Origin: Actinomadura spongiicola | GTDB taxonomy: Bacteria; Actinomycetota; Actinomycetes; Streptosporangiales; Streptosporangiaceae | Length of the DNA: 64,000 nucleotides | NCBI RefSeq assembly: GCF_003432485.1 | Contig: NZ_QVNQ01000002.1 | Location: 620,001 to 684,000 of the forward strand | Direction of reading: 5' to 3' | In this document: one piece after another, positions 8,532 to 18,048 of the stretch | Numbering within the stretch: the first letter of the stretch is position 1 | How the letters are laid out: every line of letters begins with the position of its first letter | Program-made: the position numbers and the translations under genes | The notes under the pieces: model-generated | What the model saw: the letters and a program-made list of their open reading frames with translations, nothing else | What the model was told of the DNA's origin: nothing | Database searches by the model: none

Positions 8532-9997
8532 ACACCGACAAGGTTCTGCGACTCCTCGGCATGCGTTACGCCACCGCCGCGCTCATCCTCGTCGCCGTCG
8601 CCGCCCTGTACGGGGCAGCGACGTTCGCCCGCCCGGGGGAGGCCACCGCGAAGGGCAGGCGGGCCCCGGTGACGTCCGCCGTGGCGGTCTGCCCCGGCCA
8701 CGAAGGCGGACGGCTCGCCGTGCAATCCATCGCCCGCGAGAAGGGCGGGCGCGTGGACATGACGCCGACGAAGGGCGGCTCCGCCATCGCCACCATGACG
8801 GCGCCCGGCCAGAGTTGGGAGAAGGACACCGACTCCGGCGACGACTCCTACACGCTCCGCGCCACGGGCGCCATGGCCGCCGGGTTGGCGGCCGAGCAGA
8901 CCACGTACCACGACGACGGCGACGACCGGGGCCTCGCCGGGGCCCGCTGCGCCGCGCCCGGCACCGACCTGTGGTTCCTCGGCCCCGGGCCCGTCGCCGC
9001 CGACGAACTCGACCTCTACCTCACCAACGTCGACCCCCGGCCCGTGTTCGTGGACCTCACCGCCCTCTCCGGCGAAGGACCCCTCGACACCGTCGAAGGG
9101 CGCGGCACCCGCGTCGACCCCTACACCACGAGGGTCGTGAAGATCGGTGAGTCGTCCGAGGGGCTCGGGGACGTCGTCAAGCCGGCCTCCGTCCTCGCGT
9201 TGCGCGTCCGGGCGGCCGGCGGGCGCGTCGCCGCGTCCCTGCGCGTCCGCGCCGGGGAGGAGAAGGGCGTCGAGTGGGTGCCGCGCTCGCCCGCGCCCGC
9301 GTCGTCCGCGCTCGTTCCGGGCGTGCCGGGCGGGTCCGGTGAGCGCGGGCTCCTGGTCGCCGTGCCCGGCGACGCCGACGCCCGCGTTCGCGTCCAGGTG
9401 ATCACGAAGGACGGCGCGTTCGTCCCGCGCGGCCAGGACGTCGTCGACGCGCCCGCGAAGACCGTCACGTCCGTCGCGCTCGACGACGTGCTGTCGGGCC
9501 GGGCCGCGGCCGTCCGGCTCGTCGCCGACCGGCCCATCCTGGCGGGGTTCGCCGCCGAACGCGGCGCCGACATCGCCTACGGGACGTCCACGCCGCCGCT
9601 CACCGTCTCCGGGCCCGGCGTCGCCGCCGACAACCGGTTCAACTCGTCCCTGGTCCTGACCGCACCGGCCGGGGCGGCGACCGTCCAGGTCACGACCATG
9701 AACGCCACGGGCAGGAGCGCCCCGCTGGAGGTCAGGATTCCGGCCGGACGCACCGTCGAGACCGTGCTGGCCGCACCGGCCGCGAACGCCGACGACGACG
9801 TCGCCTACGGAGTCGTGATCACGCCGAAGCCCGGCTCGGGGCCCGTCCACGCGGCACGTGTCCTCGGGAAGGGCAAGGACGACGAGTACCTGTTCACCGT
9901 CCTGCCGATCGTGCCCGCCGCGATGACCGTCCACCTCCCGGACACCGCGGACTCCCAGGGAGCCCTGATCCCCGGCTACTCGTCGGGGGAGTCGTAG
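8528..9997 (+). CDS. DUF5719 family secreted/anchored protein
   Basis: 489 residues, GTG start overlapping the glycosyltransferase stop by four bases, so the two are probably coupled. An N-terminal hydrophobic helix at about 13-35 is a signal anchor. The rest is Ala/Gly/Val/Asp-rich, extracytoplasmic and beta-strand-like, with no catalytic motif I can name. The family is known mainly from actinobacteria, paired with the membrane glycosyltransferase; a shared role in envelope glycan assembly is inference. The C-terminus overlaps the convergent minus gene by 22 bases. Confidence 0.75.
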   Translation: MNTDKVLRLLGMRYATAALILVAVAALYGAATFARPGEATAKGRRAPVTSAVAVCPGHEGGRLAVQSIAREKGGRVDMTPTKGGSAIATMTAPGQSWEKDTDSGDDSYTLRATGAMAAGLAAEQTTYHDDGDDRGLAGARCAAPGTDLWFLGPGPVAADELDLYLTNVDPRPVFVDLTALSGEGPLDTVEGRGTRVDPYTTRVVKIGESSEGLGDVVKPASVLALRVRAAGGRVAASLRVRAGEEKGVEWVPRSPAPASSALVPGVPGGSGERGLLVAVPGDADARVRVQVITKDGAFVPRGQDVVDAPAKTVTSVALDDVLSGRAAAVRLVADRPILAGFAAERGADIAYGTSTPPLTVSGPGVAADNRFNSSLVLTAPAGAATVQVTTMNATGRSAPLEVRIPAGRTVETVLAAPAANADDDVAYGVVITPKPGSGPVHAARVLGKGKDDEYLFTVLPIVPAAMTVHLPDTADSQGALIPGYSSGES

Positions 9998-10407
9998 CTG
10001 GGATCGACGGATTCGGGGGACAGGCCGAGCAGGTCGGCGACCTCCTCGACCAGCAGGTCGCGGATCATGCGGGAGAGTTCCGCCTCGCCCTTCGCGCGGG
10101 CCTCGACGGGACGGCGGTAGACGACGATGCGGACGGAACGTTCGGGCGGGGACGGGTGGACGGTTCGGGCGAGCGGGACGGGCCCGGCGAACCCCGGCTC
10201 GACGGGCGGAACCGCCTCGACGCCGAACCGCACCCTGGCCAGTTCGCGCTCCCACCGCTCGCCGAGCCGACGCGCCTCGTCGTCGACGAGGTCGTCGAAC
10301 CGTTCCGCGCGGGTACGTGAGACCGGCGCCTGCGGGGGTGTCAGAGGACCACGCACACCGCGACCGTGGCGATCGCGGCGCCGTACGCCTGCCACACGGG
10401 ATCGCAC
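9976..10407 (-). CDS. Zincin-like metallopeptidase-family protein (Rv3259 type) lacking the HExxH motif
   Basis: 143 residues if it starts at the GTG at 10407, which gives the length of mycobacterial Rv3259 (about 139) and has GGAGAGG twelve bases upstream. The open frame extends to 10524. Family features are RGPLTPPQAPVSRTRAERFDD, an Arg-rich strand RIVVYRRPVEARAKG and a C-terminal helix LLVEEVADLLGL. Where active zincin-like relatives have HExxH, this protein has VEEVADLLG, so zinc catalysis is not expected. It is opposite to DUF3499, as in mycobacteria. Confidence 0.75.
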   Translation of the reverse strand: MRSRVAGVRRRDRHGRGVRGPLTPPQAPVSRTRAERFDDLVDDEARRLGERWERELARVRFGVEAVPPVEPGFAGPVPLARTVHPSPPERSVRIVVYRRPVEARAKGEAELSRMIRDLLVEEVADLLGLSPESVDPSYDSPDE

Positions 10408-10575
10408 GCCCCAAGGGTACCTCTCCACCACGTCGGGCACCCCTGTGCAGTGTCCGCACGGTAAGAGTTCAGGGTCACACGGTATGTAGTTGTTACCCCG
10501 GAAATCGCCCGGTAACGGCGACACGTTGCCACAGGTGGTGGCGGAGCCGGTGGGAGGGGGGTACGGTCAGCCATC

Positions 10576-10956
10576 GTGAGCCCCGTCCGCACCTGCTCTC
10601 GTACCGCCTGCAAGGCGCCCGCAGTGTTCACGCTCACGTACGTCTACCGCGACTCCACCGCGGTCCTGGGGCCGCTCGCGACGTACGCGGAGCCGCACTG
10701 CTACGACCTGTGCGCGGAGCACTCGGAACGGCTCACCGCCCCGATGGGGTGGGAACTGGTGCGGCTCCCCGTCGAGGAGGAGACCGAGCCGAGCGCCGAC
10801 GACCTGGAGGCCCTCGCCGACGCCGTCCGGGAGGCCGCCAGACCCGCGCCCGGATCGCCCCACGAGCCCGTCGGGCAGGGCACCGAGGTCGGACGCCGCG
10901 GCCATCTGCGGGTGCTCCGCTCCGAACCCGCCGGAACCCAACCCGCCCAGGACTGA
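10576..10956 (+). CDS. DUF3499 family zinc-ribbon-like protein
   Basis: 126 residues, GTG start. The N-terminal half carries C7-x4-C12 and H41-C42-x3-C46-x2-H49, a probable metal-binding pair. The remainder is charged and probably disordered. This is the Rv3258c family, conserved in actinobacteria just before manB, with no assigned function. A run of CGGCCGACAACGG-like direct repeats lies in the gap (about 10974-11010) before manB. Confidence 0.82.
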   Translation: MSPVRTCSRTACKAPAVFTLTYVYRDSTAVLGPLATYAEPHCYDLCAEHSERLTAPMGWELVRLPVEEETEPSADDLEALADAVREAARPAPGSPHEPVGQGTEVGRRGHLRVLRSEPAGTQPAQD

Positions 10957-11125
10957 ACGTCCCGGGGCCGTCGCCGACGGCCGACAACGGCCGACGACGG
11001 CCGACAACGGTCGGCATCGCCGCGCGGTGGCGTCGCGGCCGGTCACACCCTCCCTTCCCGGTAGGCTCGTGAACCCCCGTTTCTCGGGGTTTCCAGGGCC
11101 AGGTTCAGCGAGCAGGGAGCAGGGA

Positions 11126-12481
11126 GTGGGCGACCTCGCCAAGATCTTCAAGGCGTACGACATTCGCGGCGTCGTACCGGACGAACTCGACACCGCGACC
11201 GCCGAGGCCGCGGGCGCCGCGTTCGTGCGGGTGACCGGGGCGACCGCGATCGTCACCGCCCACGACATGCGGGAGTCGTCGGTGCCGCTGGCGGAGGCGT
11301 TCGCCCGGGGCGCGACGTCCCAGGGCGCCGACGTGATCGAGGCCGGGCTCGGCTCCACCGACCTGCTGTACTACGCCAGCGGCAGCCTCGACCTGCCCGG
11401 CGCGATGTTCACAGCCAGCCACAACCCCGCCAAGTACAACGGGCTGAAACTGTGCCGCTCCGGCGCCCGCCCGGTCGGCCGCGACACCGGTCTCACCGAG
11501 ATCCGCGACCTGATCGAGAAGGGCGTTCCGGCCTACGACGGGAAACCGGGGACGATCTCGCGCCGCGACGTCCTCAAGGGCTACGCCGACCATCTGAAGA
11601 CGCTGGTCGACCTGTCGTCGATCCGCCCGCTCAAGGTCGTCGTGGACGCCGGCAACGGCATGGGCGGGCACACCGTCCCGTCCGTCATGGACGGTCTGCC
11701 GATCGACCTGGTGCCGCTGTACTTCGAGCTGGACGGCACCTTCCCCAACCACGAGGCCAACCCGATCGAGCCGGAGAACCTGCGCGACCTCCAGGCGAAG
11801 GTCCGCGAGACGGGCGCCGACATCGGGCTCGCCTTCGACGGCGACGCCGACCGCTGCTTCGTCGTCGACGAGCGCGGCGAGATCGTCCCGCCGTCCGCGA
11901 TCACGGCGCTGGTCGCGACGCGGGAGCTGGCCAAGCATCCCGGCGCCTCGATCGTGCACAACCTGATCACGTCCCGGTCCGTGCCGGAGATCATCTCCGA
12001 GCACGGCGGAACCCCGGTCCGCACGCGCGTCGGGCACTCGTTCATCAAGCAGACGATGGCGGAGACGGGCGCGGTGTTCGGCGGCGAGCACTCCGCGCAC
12101 TTCTACTTCCGCGACTTCTGGTTCGCCGACTCCGGGATGCTCGCCGCCCTGCACGTCCTCGCCGCGCTCGGGCAGCAGGACGGGCCGCTGTCCCGGCTGC
12201 TCGGCGAGTACACCCGGTACGTCGCGTCCGGCGAGATCAACAGCGAGGTCGCCGACCAGGCCGCCGCGACCGCCAACGTCCGCGACGCGTTCGCCGGACG
12301 CCCCGGCGTCACGACCGACGAGCTGGACGGGCTGACCGTCAGCGACGACGCCAACGGGTGGTGGTTCAACCTGCGGCCGTCCAACACCGAGCCGCTGCTG
12401 CGCCTCAACGCGGAGGCGGGCGACGAGAGCACCATGGCGGCCATCCGCGACGAGGTCCTCGCCCTGGTACGGGACAAGTGA
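11126..12481 (+). CDS. manB: Phosphomannomutase/phosphoglucomutase
   Basis: 451 residues. Interconverts hexose 6- and 1-phosphates for mannose, GDP-mannose and glycan synthesis. The phosphoserine loop is TASHNP (Ser98), the magnesium loop DGDADR (238-243), and the phosphate-binding loop RPSNTEP near the C-terminus. I chose the GTG at 11126 because it follows GGGAGCAGGGA and begins with GDLAKIFKAYDIRG, the family's usual N-terminus. The frame is open 99 bases further upstream. It heads the operon of Trm112-like protein, SIS isomerase and cation transporter. Confidence 0.93.
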   Translation: MGDLAKIFKAYDIRGVVPDELDTATAEAAGAAFVRVTGATAIVTAHDMRESSVPLAEAFARGATSQGADVIEAGLGSTDLLYYASGSLDLPGAMFTASHNPAKYNGLKLCRSGARPVGRDTGLTEIRDLIEKGVPAYDGKPGTISRRDVLKGYADHLKTLVDLSSIRPLKVVVDAGNGMGGHTVPSVMDGLPIDLVPLYFELDGTFPNHEANPIEPENLRDLQAKVRETGADIGLAFDGDADRCFVVDERGEIVPPSAITALVATRELAKHPGASIVHNLITSRSVPEIISEHGGTPVRTRVGHSFIKQTMAETGAVFGGEHSAHFYFRDFWFADSGMLAALHVLAALGQQDGPLSRLLGEYTRYVASGEINSEVADQAAATANVRDAFAGRPGVTTDELDGLTVSDDANGWWFNLRPSNTEPLLRLNAEAGDESTMAAIRDEVLALVRDK

Positions 12482-12522
12482 CGGTGCGGGACAAGTGACC
12501 GAGAGGGAGAAGTGACGCTGCC

Positions 12523-12705
12523 ATGACCTTGAAGCTCGACTCCTGGCTGCTGGAGATCCTCGCCTGCCCCAACTGCGGCGGCGACCTCCGCGCCGACGAC
12601 GAGGCCGCCGAACTGGTGTGCACCGGTTCGTGCGGCTACGCCTACCCGGTCCGCGACGACATTCCCGTCCTGCTGGTCGACGAGGCCAGGACCCCCGCTC
12701 CGTGA
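12523..12705 (+). CDS. Trm112-like small zinc-ribbon protein
   Basis: 60 residues with C15-x2-C18 and C33-x3-C37, the [10 protein letters not shown] start and the [10 protein letters not shown] end typical of Trm112/YcaR proteins. Eukaryotic Trm112 activates methyltransferases; the bacterial partner is unknown. It sits between manB and the SIS isomerase, and its stop overlaps the next start (GTGA). Confidence 0.88.
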   Translation: MTLKLDSWLLEILACPNCGGDLRADDEAAELVCTGSCGYAYPVRDDIPVLLVDEARTPAP

Positions 12706-13850
12706 ACGGAGGGCTCGACCCTTCACGGCTGGACGGCGCGGCGACGACCGAGGCGGCCGACCCCGGGGGGATGCTGCGGCAGGTCGCGTCGTCGGCGGCG
12801 CAGGTGCGGGAGGCGCAGCGGGCCGCCGCGGAGGCGGGCGTCGCCGGTCTCGCCGAGGACGGCAGGCCCCGCGCGATCGTCGTCGCCGGCATGGGCGGCT
12901 CGGGCATCTCCGGTGACGTCCTCGCCGCCGTGTGCGGCGTGGGCTGCGCCGTCCCCGTCTCGACGGTGCGCGGCTACCGGCTGCCCGGCTGGGTCGGCGC
13001 CGCGGACCTCGTCATCGCCGTGTCCTGCTCCGGGACGACGGAGGAGACCCTGGAGGTCGCCGCGGAGGCGGCCCGCCGGGGATGCAGGCTCCTGTTCGTC
13101 GGCGGACCGGACTCGCCGCTCGCCGACCTGGCCGCCCGAAGCCGCGGCGTCTTCGTGCCGGTGCGTTCGGTGGGGCAGCCGCGTTCGACGCTGTGGGGAC
13201 TCACGATCCCGCTGCTCCTCGCGGCGCGGACACTGGGACTGGTGGACGTGCCCGACGCCGTCCTGGAATCCACCGCCGAACGGCTGGAGGACGTCGCGTA
13301 CCGGTGCCGTCCGTCCAGCGAACCGTTCGTCAACCCGGCCAAGCGGATCGCGCTGGAACTCGCCGGTGACGTGCCGCTGGTGTGGGGGTCGTCCGCGCTG
13401 GCGGCCACGGCGGCGTACCGGATGTGCTGCCAGCTCAACGAGAACGCCAAGTACCCGGGCGTGTTCGGCGAGGTCCCGGAGGCCCACCACAACCAGGTGA
13501 TGGCGTTCGACGGGCATTTCACGGGCCGCGCCGCCGCGTCGTCCGACCCGGACGACTTCTTCCGCGACCGGGTGGACGACCCCGAGCACGGCCTGCACCT
13601 CGTCCTCCTGCGGGACGTGGAGGAGCATCCGCAGGTCCGCAAGCGGTGCGAGGCGTCCACCGAGGTGGCGCGGGACAGGGGCGTGGCGGTCACCGAGCTC
13701 GGGGCGGAGGGGACGCATCCGCTGGAGAGAATCGCGACGCTGATCGCGCTGGCGGACTACGTCACGGTTTACTTGGCTATCGCGCTGGGCGTGGACCCCA
13801 CTCCGGTGCCTGCCATTCAAGAGCTAAAAGCGAGGATTGCTGAAAGATGA
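12702..13850 (+). CDS. SIS-domain phosphoglucose/phosphomannose isomerase-like protein
   Basis: 382 residues from the GTG at 12702, coupled to the gene before. The first SIS domain has [10 protein letters not shown] (63-72) and [11 protein letters not shown]. The second half contains [20 protein letters not shown], the signature of the bacterial bifunctional PGI/PMI C-terminal domain. It probably isomerises fructose 6-phosphate with glucose or mannose 6-phosphate, feeding manB. This would also explain the lack of a classical manA at this locus. Corresponds in position to Rv3256c. Confidence 0.86.
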   Translation: MNGGLDPSRLDGAATTEAADPGGMLRQVASSAAQVREAQRAAAEAGVAGLAEDGRPRAIVVAGMGGSGISGDVLAAVCGVGCAVPVSTVRGYRLPGWVGAADLVIAVSCSGTTEETLEVAAEAARRGCRLLFVGGPDSPLADLAARSRGVFVPVRSVGQPRSTLWGLTIPLLLAARTLGLVDVPDAVLESTAERLEDVAYRCRPSSEPFVNPAKRIALELAGDVPLVWGSSALAATAAYRMCCQLNENAKYPGVFGEVPEAHHNQVMAFDGHFTGRAAASSDPDDFFRDRVDDPEHGLHLVLLRDVEEHPQVRKRCEASTEVARDRGVAVTELGAEGTHPLERIATLIALADYVTVYLAIALGVDPTPVPAIQELKARIAER

Positions 13851-14815
13851 GTGCTGAGGGCGGAACGAAGGCCATCGTCGCCGCGCTGGCCGCCAACCTC
13901 GGGATCGCGGTGTCGAAGTTCGTGGCGTTCGTGTTCACGGGTTCGTCGTCGATGCTCGCCGAGTCGATCCACTCCGTGGCGGACTCGGGGAACCAGGGCC
14001 TGCTGCTGGTCGGCGGAAAGCGTTCCAGGCGGGCGCGGACGCAGCAGCACCAGTTCGGGTACGGCCGCGAACGCTACTTCTACGCGTTCGTCGTCGCGGT
14101 CGTGCTGTTCACCGTCGGCGCGGTGTTCTCGCTGTACGAGGGCTACCACAAGATCTCCCACCCGGAGGAGGTCAAGTCGCCGGCCTGGGCGTTCGGGGTG
14201 TTGATCGCCGCGATCGTGATGGAGACGTTCTCGTTCCGCACGGCGATCAAGGAGTCGAACGCGGTCCGTGGCAACCAGTCGTGGTGGGCGTTCATCCGGC
14301 GGGCCAAGGCCCCGGAACTGCCGGTCGTGCTGCTGGAGGACCTCGCCGCCCTGGTCGGTCTGTTCCTCGCGCTGTTCGGCGTGACGATGGCCGTCGTCAC
14401 CGGCGACGGCGTGTGGGACGGTGTCGGCACCGTCGCGATCGGCGTGCTGCTCGCCGTGGTCGCGACGATCCTGGCGATCGAGACCAAGAGCCTGCTGATC
14501 GGGGAGGGCGTCGCCCCCGAGCACGAGCAGGCGATCGTCGACGCGCTGGAGTCGGTGGACCAGGTCGACCGGCTCATCCACATGCGCACCGAGTACCTCG
14601 GCCCGGAGGAACTGCTGATCGCCGCGAAGATCGCGGTGAAGCACGATCACACGGCGGCGGACGTGGCGCGCGGCATCGACGCCGCCGAGGCCAAGATCCG
14701 GGCGCAGTTCCCGGAGGCGAAGTTGATCTACCTGGAGCCGGCGCTGGACGAGACGTCCCGGCCGAGTGTTCCCGGTGCGGGGCCGACGAGCCCGGAGACC
14801 TCCGCCTCGTCCTGA
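13847..14815 (+). CDS. Cation diffusion facilitator family transporter
   Basis: 322 residues, ATG overlapping the preceding stop (ATGA). About six membrane spans. Helix two carries the metal site H42-S-V-A-D46 (ESIHSVADSGNQ). Helix five has LLEDLAALVG instead of the usual HxxxD, as in the ZnT9-like branch. A C-terminal cytoplasmic domain (about 225-305) follows. Predicted zinc or manganese/proton antiporter in the inner membrane; the metal is inferred. Last gene of the manB operon. Confidence 0.88.
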   Translation: MSAEGGTKAIVAALAANLGIAVSKFVAFVFTGSSSMLAESIHSVADSGNQGLLLVGGKRSRRARTQQHQFGYGRERYFYAFVVAVVLFTVGAVFSLYEGYHKISHPEEVKSPAWAFGVLIAAIVMETFSFRTAIKESNAVRGNQSWWAFIRRAKAPELPVVLLEDLAALVGLFLALFGVTMAVVTGDGVWDGVGTVAIGVLLAVVATILAIETKSLLIGEGVAPEHEQAIVDALESVDQVDRLIHMRTEYLGPEELLIAAKIAVKHDHTAADVARGIDAAEAKIRAQFPEAKLIYLEPALDETSRPSVPGAGPTSPETSASS

Positions 14816-15239
14816 TCGGACCCGCTCGTCACGGACTCGTTCAGCGCGGATGAGATTGGAGCGGCTCGGCTCGGTGAGAGGTCTCACATGGGACCCCTCG
14901 CCGGGCGGCCGCCGTCCGTGCGCCGGCCGACCCCAGCCCAGGCAGGACCGGCGAGTGCCTCCGTAGAGGCGCGTACCACGGCCGTCCGGCGAGGTGCTTC
15001 CCATGCCTCCCCGCCCGGACCCCTGAAAACCGGACGGTTCTGGTGTGACCGCGGCAGCGTGCCGAAACCCCTACGCCGGCGCCGCTGCCGTTCGCGGTCA
15101 CGGTTAGAACACTACGGTCACGGGGGTCCTCCGCACGTCCCTCTCAAGGAGGGAAAGCGCGTGGTACTCCAGGCGGAGCCGCGCCGTCGTCATACATCCG
15201 CACGGGGAGGTGGACGCCCGACTTTGAGGTCAGTATGGA
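14816..15239. other. 424-bp gap without a gene, promoter region of the sensor kinase
   Basis: No open frame with actinobacterial codon use was found on either strand. The notable element is a long imperfect hairpin: arm 15045-15059 pairs with 15083-15101, both built from GTGACCGCG and GCAGCG, and four extra bases bulge from the right arm. It could be a terminator for the manB operon or an operator for the kinase gene. Confidence 0.4.
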
Positions 15240-16844
15240 ATGGTGACCTTTGATGACAAGGCCCGGTCAGGACCCGATCCCGCGGGGTTCGGCCCGGCCC
15301 TCGCGCGGCACGCGTGGCGGCTGTCCGGCCGGATCGTGGCGGGCGTGGGGCAGCTGCTGCTGTGGATCCTCACCGGCGTCGGGACCCTGCTGCGTCCCGT
15401 GGCGGTGCGCCTGGTCACGCGCCTGACCGGCGGGGGCCAGCGCCCCGCCCCCGGTGCGCCCGGCGCCGGTGTCCCTGGGGCCACGGCGCCGCTGCCCCGG
15501 TGGCTCAACACCTGGCGCGAGGTCGTCGGCTCCTGGTACTTCGCGCCGCTGACCGGGCTCGCCCTGACCGTCGCCGCCCTCGCAGAGCTGGCGCCGCGCG
15601 CCGACTCGCCGATCAGCCTCGTGGGCGGCTTCGCGGTCGCGTCCACGCTTCCGCTCGTGTGGCGCCGGGAGTACCTGCGCCCGGTCGCGGCGATCGTGCT
15701 CGGCGCGGTCGCCGCGAACCTCCTCACCGGGCAGACCCTCCTCGTCACGACCGGGTTCGCGGCGCTGTACACGCTGTACACGCTCGGACGGCACCTGCCG
15801 CGCCAGTCGACGGGCGTCCTGGCGTTCGGCAGCGTCGTCACGGTCGCGGTCGTCTACGTGGCGACCTCGGCGCTGGAGGGCGTCCCGTCCCCGGCGGTGT
15901 TCATCGCCGTCCTGGGCGCCATCGGCCTCGGTGACGCCCGCCGCGTCGCGGAGTCCGCGAGCCAGACCGAGGCGGAGGCCGCCGAACGCACCAACGAGAC
16001 CCTCACGCGGCTCACCGCCGTCCAGCGGGAGCAGGCGGTCATGCGGGAGCGGGCCCGCATCGCACGGGAACTGCACGACGTCGTCGCCCACTCCGTCTCC
16101 ATGATCGCCGTGCAGGCGGAGACCGCGCCGTACACGATGGAGAACCTGTCGCCCGAGGCCCGCGCCGGATACACCGAGATCGCGAAGACGGCCCGGGAGG
16201 CGCTGGTGGAGATGCGGCGGCTGCTCAGCGTGCTGCGCGCCGACGCGCAACCGGAGCCGGACGCGGCCAACTCCCCGCAGCCGCGCCTCGACCGGCTGCC
16301 AGACCTGATCGAGCAGCATCGCGGCGCCGGGGGCCACGTCGACCTCGCCGTGCACGGCGACCCGCGGACCCTCTCCACGACGGTGGAACTGTCGGCGTAC
16401 CGGATCGTGCAGGAGGCGCTGACGAACGCGCGTCGGCACGCGCCCGGGGCCGGGGTCCGCGTCGACCTGACGTTCCTGCCGGACCGGCTGGCGGTCCGCG
16501 TCCACGACGACGGCGCGTCGGATCCGACATTGGTCCTGAACCGCGACGACCTCGGTTCCCGTACGGCGGTACTGGATCCCGCGGGGCCGACCTTCGTGGA
16601 CTCCGGACGCACCCGCCTGGAGTCGTCGCCGCCGGGCGGCGGACCGGGTGAGGGGCCGAGTGGGGGGCCGAGTGGTGGACACGGCCTCGTCGGGATGCGG
16701 GAACGTGCGACCATGCTGGGCGGGCGGTTCTCCGCCGGCCCGGCCGTCCAGGGCGGGTTCCTGGTGGAGGCCGAGCTTCCGCTGACGAGGGAAGGGGATT
16801 CCACCCGTGGACACGGTTCCGAGACGCCTCCCGGCCGCGGCTGA
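15240..16844 (+). CDS. NarL-type sensor histidine kinase
   Basis: 534 residues. After a basic amphipathic N-terminus come about five membrane spans (100-230), a coiled coil rich in Ala/Glu (240-265), the HisKA_3 dimerisation domain with phospho-acceptor H279 (ARELHDVVAHSVSM), and an HATPase domain (EALTNARRHAPG, RVHDDGAS, HGLVGMRERATMLGG). A Gly/Pro/Ser insertion (GGGPGEGPSGG) sits inside the ATPase domain before HGLVGMRER. The signal is unknown. The response regulator follows after 30 bases. Confidence 0.93.
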   Translation: MVTFDDKARSGPDPAGFGPALARHAWRLSGRIVAGVGQLLLWILTGVGTLLRPVAVRLVTRLTGGGQRPAPGAPGAGVPGATAPLPRWLNTWREVVGSWYFAPLTGLALTVAALAELAPRADSPISLVGGFAVASTLPLVWRREYLRPVAAIVLGAVAANLLTGQTLLVTTGFAALYTLYTLGRHLPRQSTGVLAFGSVVTVAVVYVATSALEGVPSPAVFIAVLGAIGLGDARRVAESASQTEAEAAERTNETLTRLTAVQREQAVMRERARIARELHDVVAHSVSMIAVQAETAPYTMENLSPEARAGYTEIAKTAREALVEMRRLLSVLRADAQPEPDAANSPQPRLDRLPDLIEQHRGAGGHVDLAVHGDPRTLSTTVELSAYRIVQEALTNARRHAPGAGVRVDLTFLPDRLAVRVHDDGASDPTLVLNRDDLGSRTAVLDPAGPTFVDSGRTRLESSPPGGGPGEGPSGGPSGGHGLVGMRERATMLGGRFSAGPAVQGGFLVEAELPLTREGDSTRGHGSETPPGRG

Positions 16845-16874
16845 CCCCGATGTCCCCGTTCTCGGGCGGCAACG

Positions 16875-17549
16875 GTGATCAACGTGCTGGTCGTCGACGA
16901 TCAGACGATCGTCCGGGCGGGGTTCGCGGCGCTGCTCGCCGCGCAGGACGACATCACCGTCATCGGCGAGGCGGGGGACGGGCGGGAGGCGGTGCAGATC
17001 GCCGAGCGGCGCCGTCCCGACGTCGTCGTCATGGACATCCGGATGCCCGGCATGGACGGCATCGAGGCGACCCGCCGCATCCTGGCGCTGCCCGGCTCGG
17101 ACAACGTCCGGGTGCTGGTCCTGACGACGTTCGACGTGGACGAGTACGTCTACGAGGCGCTCGCCGTGGGCGCCAGTGGTTTTCTGCTGAAGGACGCGAC
17201 CGCCGACGAGCTCGTGTCCGCCGTGCGGGTGGTGGCGCGTGGCGACTCGCTCCTCGCCCCGCAGGTCACCGGACGCCTCATCCGCGAATTCACCAAACAG
17301 CGCCGCACCCGGCCGCGGGCGCCGTCGGAGCTGTCCACGTTGACGGCCCGTGAGACGGAGGTGCTCGTCCTCATCGCGGGCGGACTGTCCAACGGCGAGA
17401 TCGCGGCGCGTCTGGTCGTCAGCGAGCACACGGTGAAGACGCATGTGGCCAGGGTCTTCACCAAGCTCGGCGTGCGTGACCGCGCGCAGGCCGTGATGCT
17501 GGCCTACGAGTCGGGCGTCGTGGTCCCGGGCGAGAACGCCGCCGGCTGA
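16875..17549 (+). CDS. LuxR/NarL-family response regulator
   Basis: 224 residues, GTG start. Receiver domain 1-120 with acidic pocket D8-D9, phospho-acceptor D54 (VVMDIRMPG) and switch Lys in FLLKDAT. The C-terminal HTH (about 153-215) has LTARETEVLVLIAGGLSNGE and VSEHTVKTHVARVF. Cognate partner of the kinase just upstream. No obvious target genes in the window. Confidence 0.95.
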   Translation: MINVLVVDDQTIVRAGFAALLAAQDDITVIGEAGDGREAVQIAERRRPDVVVMDIRMPGMDGIEATRRILALPGSDNVRVLVLTTFDVDEYVYEALAVGASGFLLKDATADELVSAVRVVARGDSLLAPQVTGRLIREFTKQRRTRPRAPSELSTLTARETEVLVLIAGGLSNGEIAARLVVSEHTVKTHVARVFTKLGVRDRAQAVMLAYESGVVVPGENAAG

Positions 17550-17694
17550 CCGCGGGCCGCCGCCGAGCGCGAACAGCAGCGCGCCGAGGAGATGCAGGCC
17601 CGCGCCGAAGCCGGCGTCGATGACGTCGACGTGCGCGTGATGTCGCACGACGCGGTCGCCCACCGCCGGGCTTGAGCCGCGACATGAGGGGCGG

Positions 17695-18048
17695 TCACCG
17701 GCGACGGAGGAGGCGCATGGCCTTCTCCTTCTCGAAGTCGAGCGCGCGGGTCGGTGGCGCGGACAACCGTCCGATACGTTCGCCCAGCTCACGGACGTGC
17801 GCCTGAACCTGCGGCTCGGCGAGGACGCGCAGCCCGAACGCCAGTTCCGCCGGGCCGATGTCGTAGCGCTTCTCCAGCGCCAGCGTGAGCGCGACGGCCC
17901 GCAACTCGGCGTCGCCGAACCGGCGGTGGCCGCCCCCGCGCCGGGTCACGGCCGCCTCCCTGGTGGCGGGCAGCAGCCCGAGGGCCTCGCGGTAGCGGAG
18001 CATGCGGGGAGAGGTGCCGAGCCGCCGGGCGGCCTCCGTGATGCGCAT
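17695..18048 (-). CDS. MerR-family transcriptional regulator
   Basis: 117 residues from the ATG at 18048, giving MRITEAARRLGTSPRMLRYR, the standard MerR winged-helix start. The frame is open to 18210 but upstream codons do not look coding. Residues 1-70 bind DNA; the remainder is a short dimerisation helix without metal-binding cysteines. No Shine-Dalgarno is seen, so it may be leaderless. It is divergent from sahH and could control it; that is inference. Confidence 0.8.
   Translation of the reverse strand: MRITEAARRLGTSPRMLRYREALGLLPATREAAVTRRGGGHRRFGDAELRAVALTLALEKRYDIGPAELAFGLRVLAEPQVQAHVRELGERIGRLSAPPTRALDFEKEKAMRLLRRR

Noticed and set aside
11105..12907. 600-codon minus-strand frame across manB and neighbours, and similar long antisense frames (for example 6045-8477)
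   Set aside because: Typical mirror frames of GC-rich genes; the plus strand carries recognisable protein families with intact motifs.
17550..17694. Possible minus-strand remnant reading HVDVIDAGFGAGLHLLGALLFA between the response regulator and MerR
   Set aside because: It resembles a membrane helix but is under 50 codons and has no start or partner; GC-rich shadow frames often look like this.
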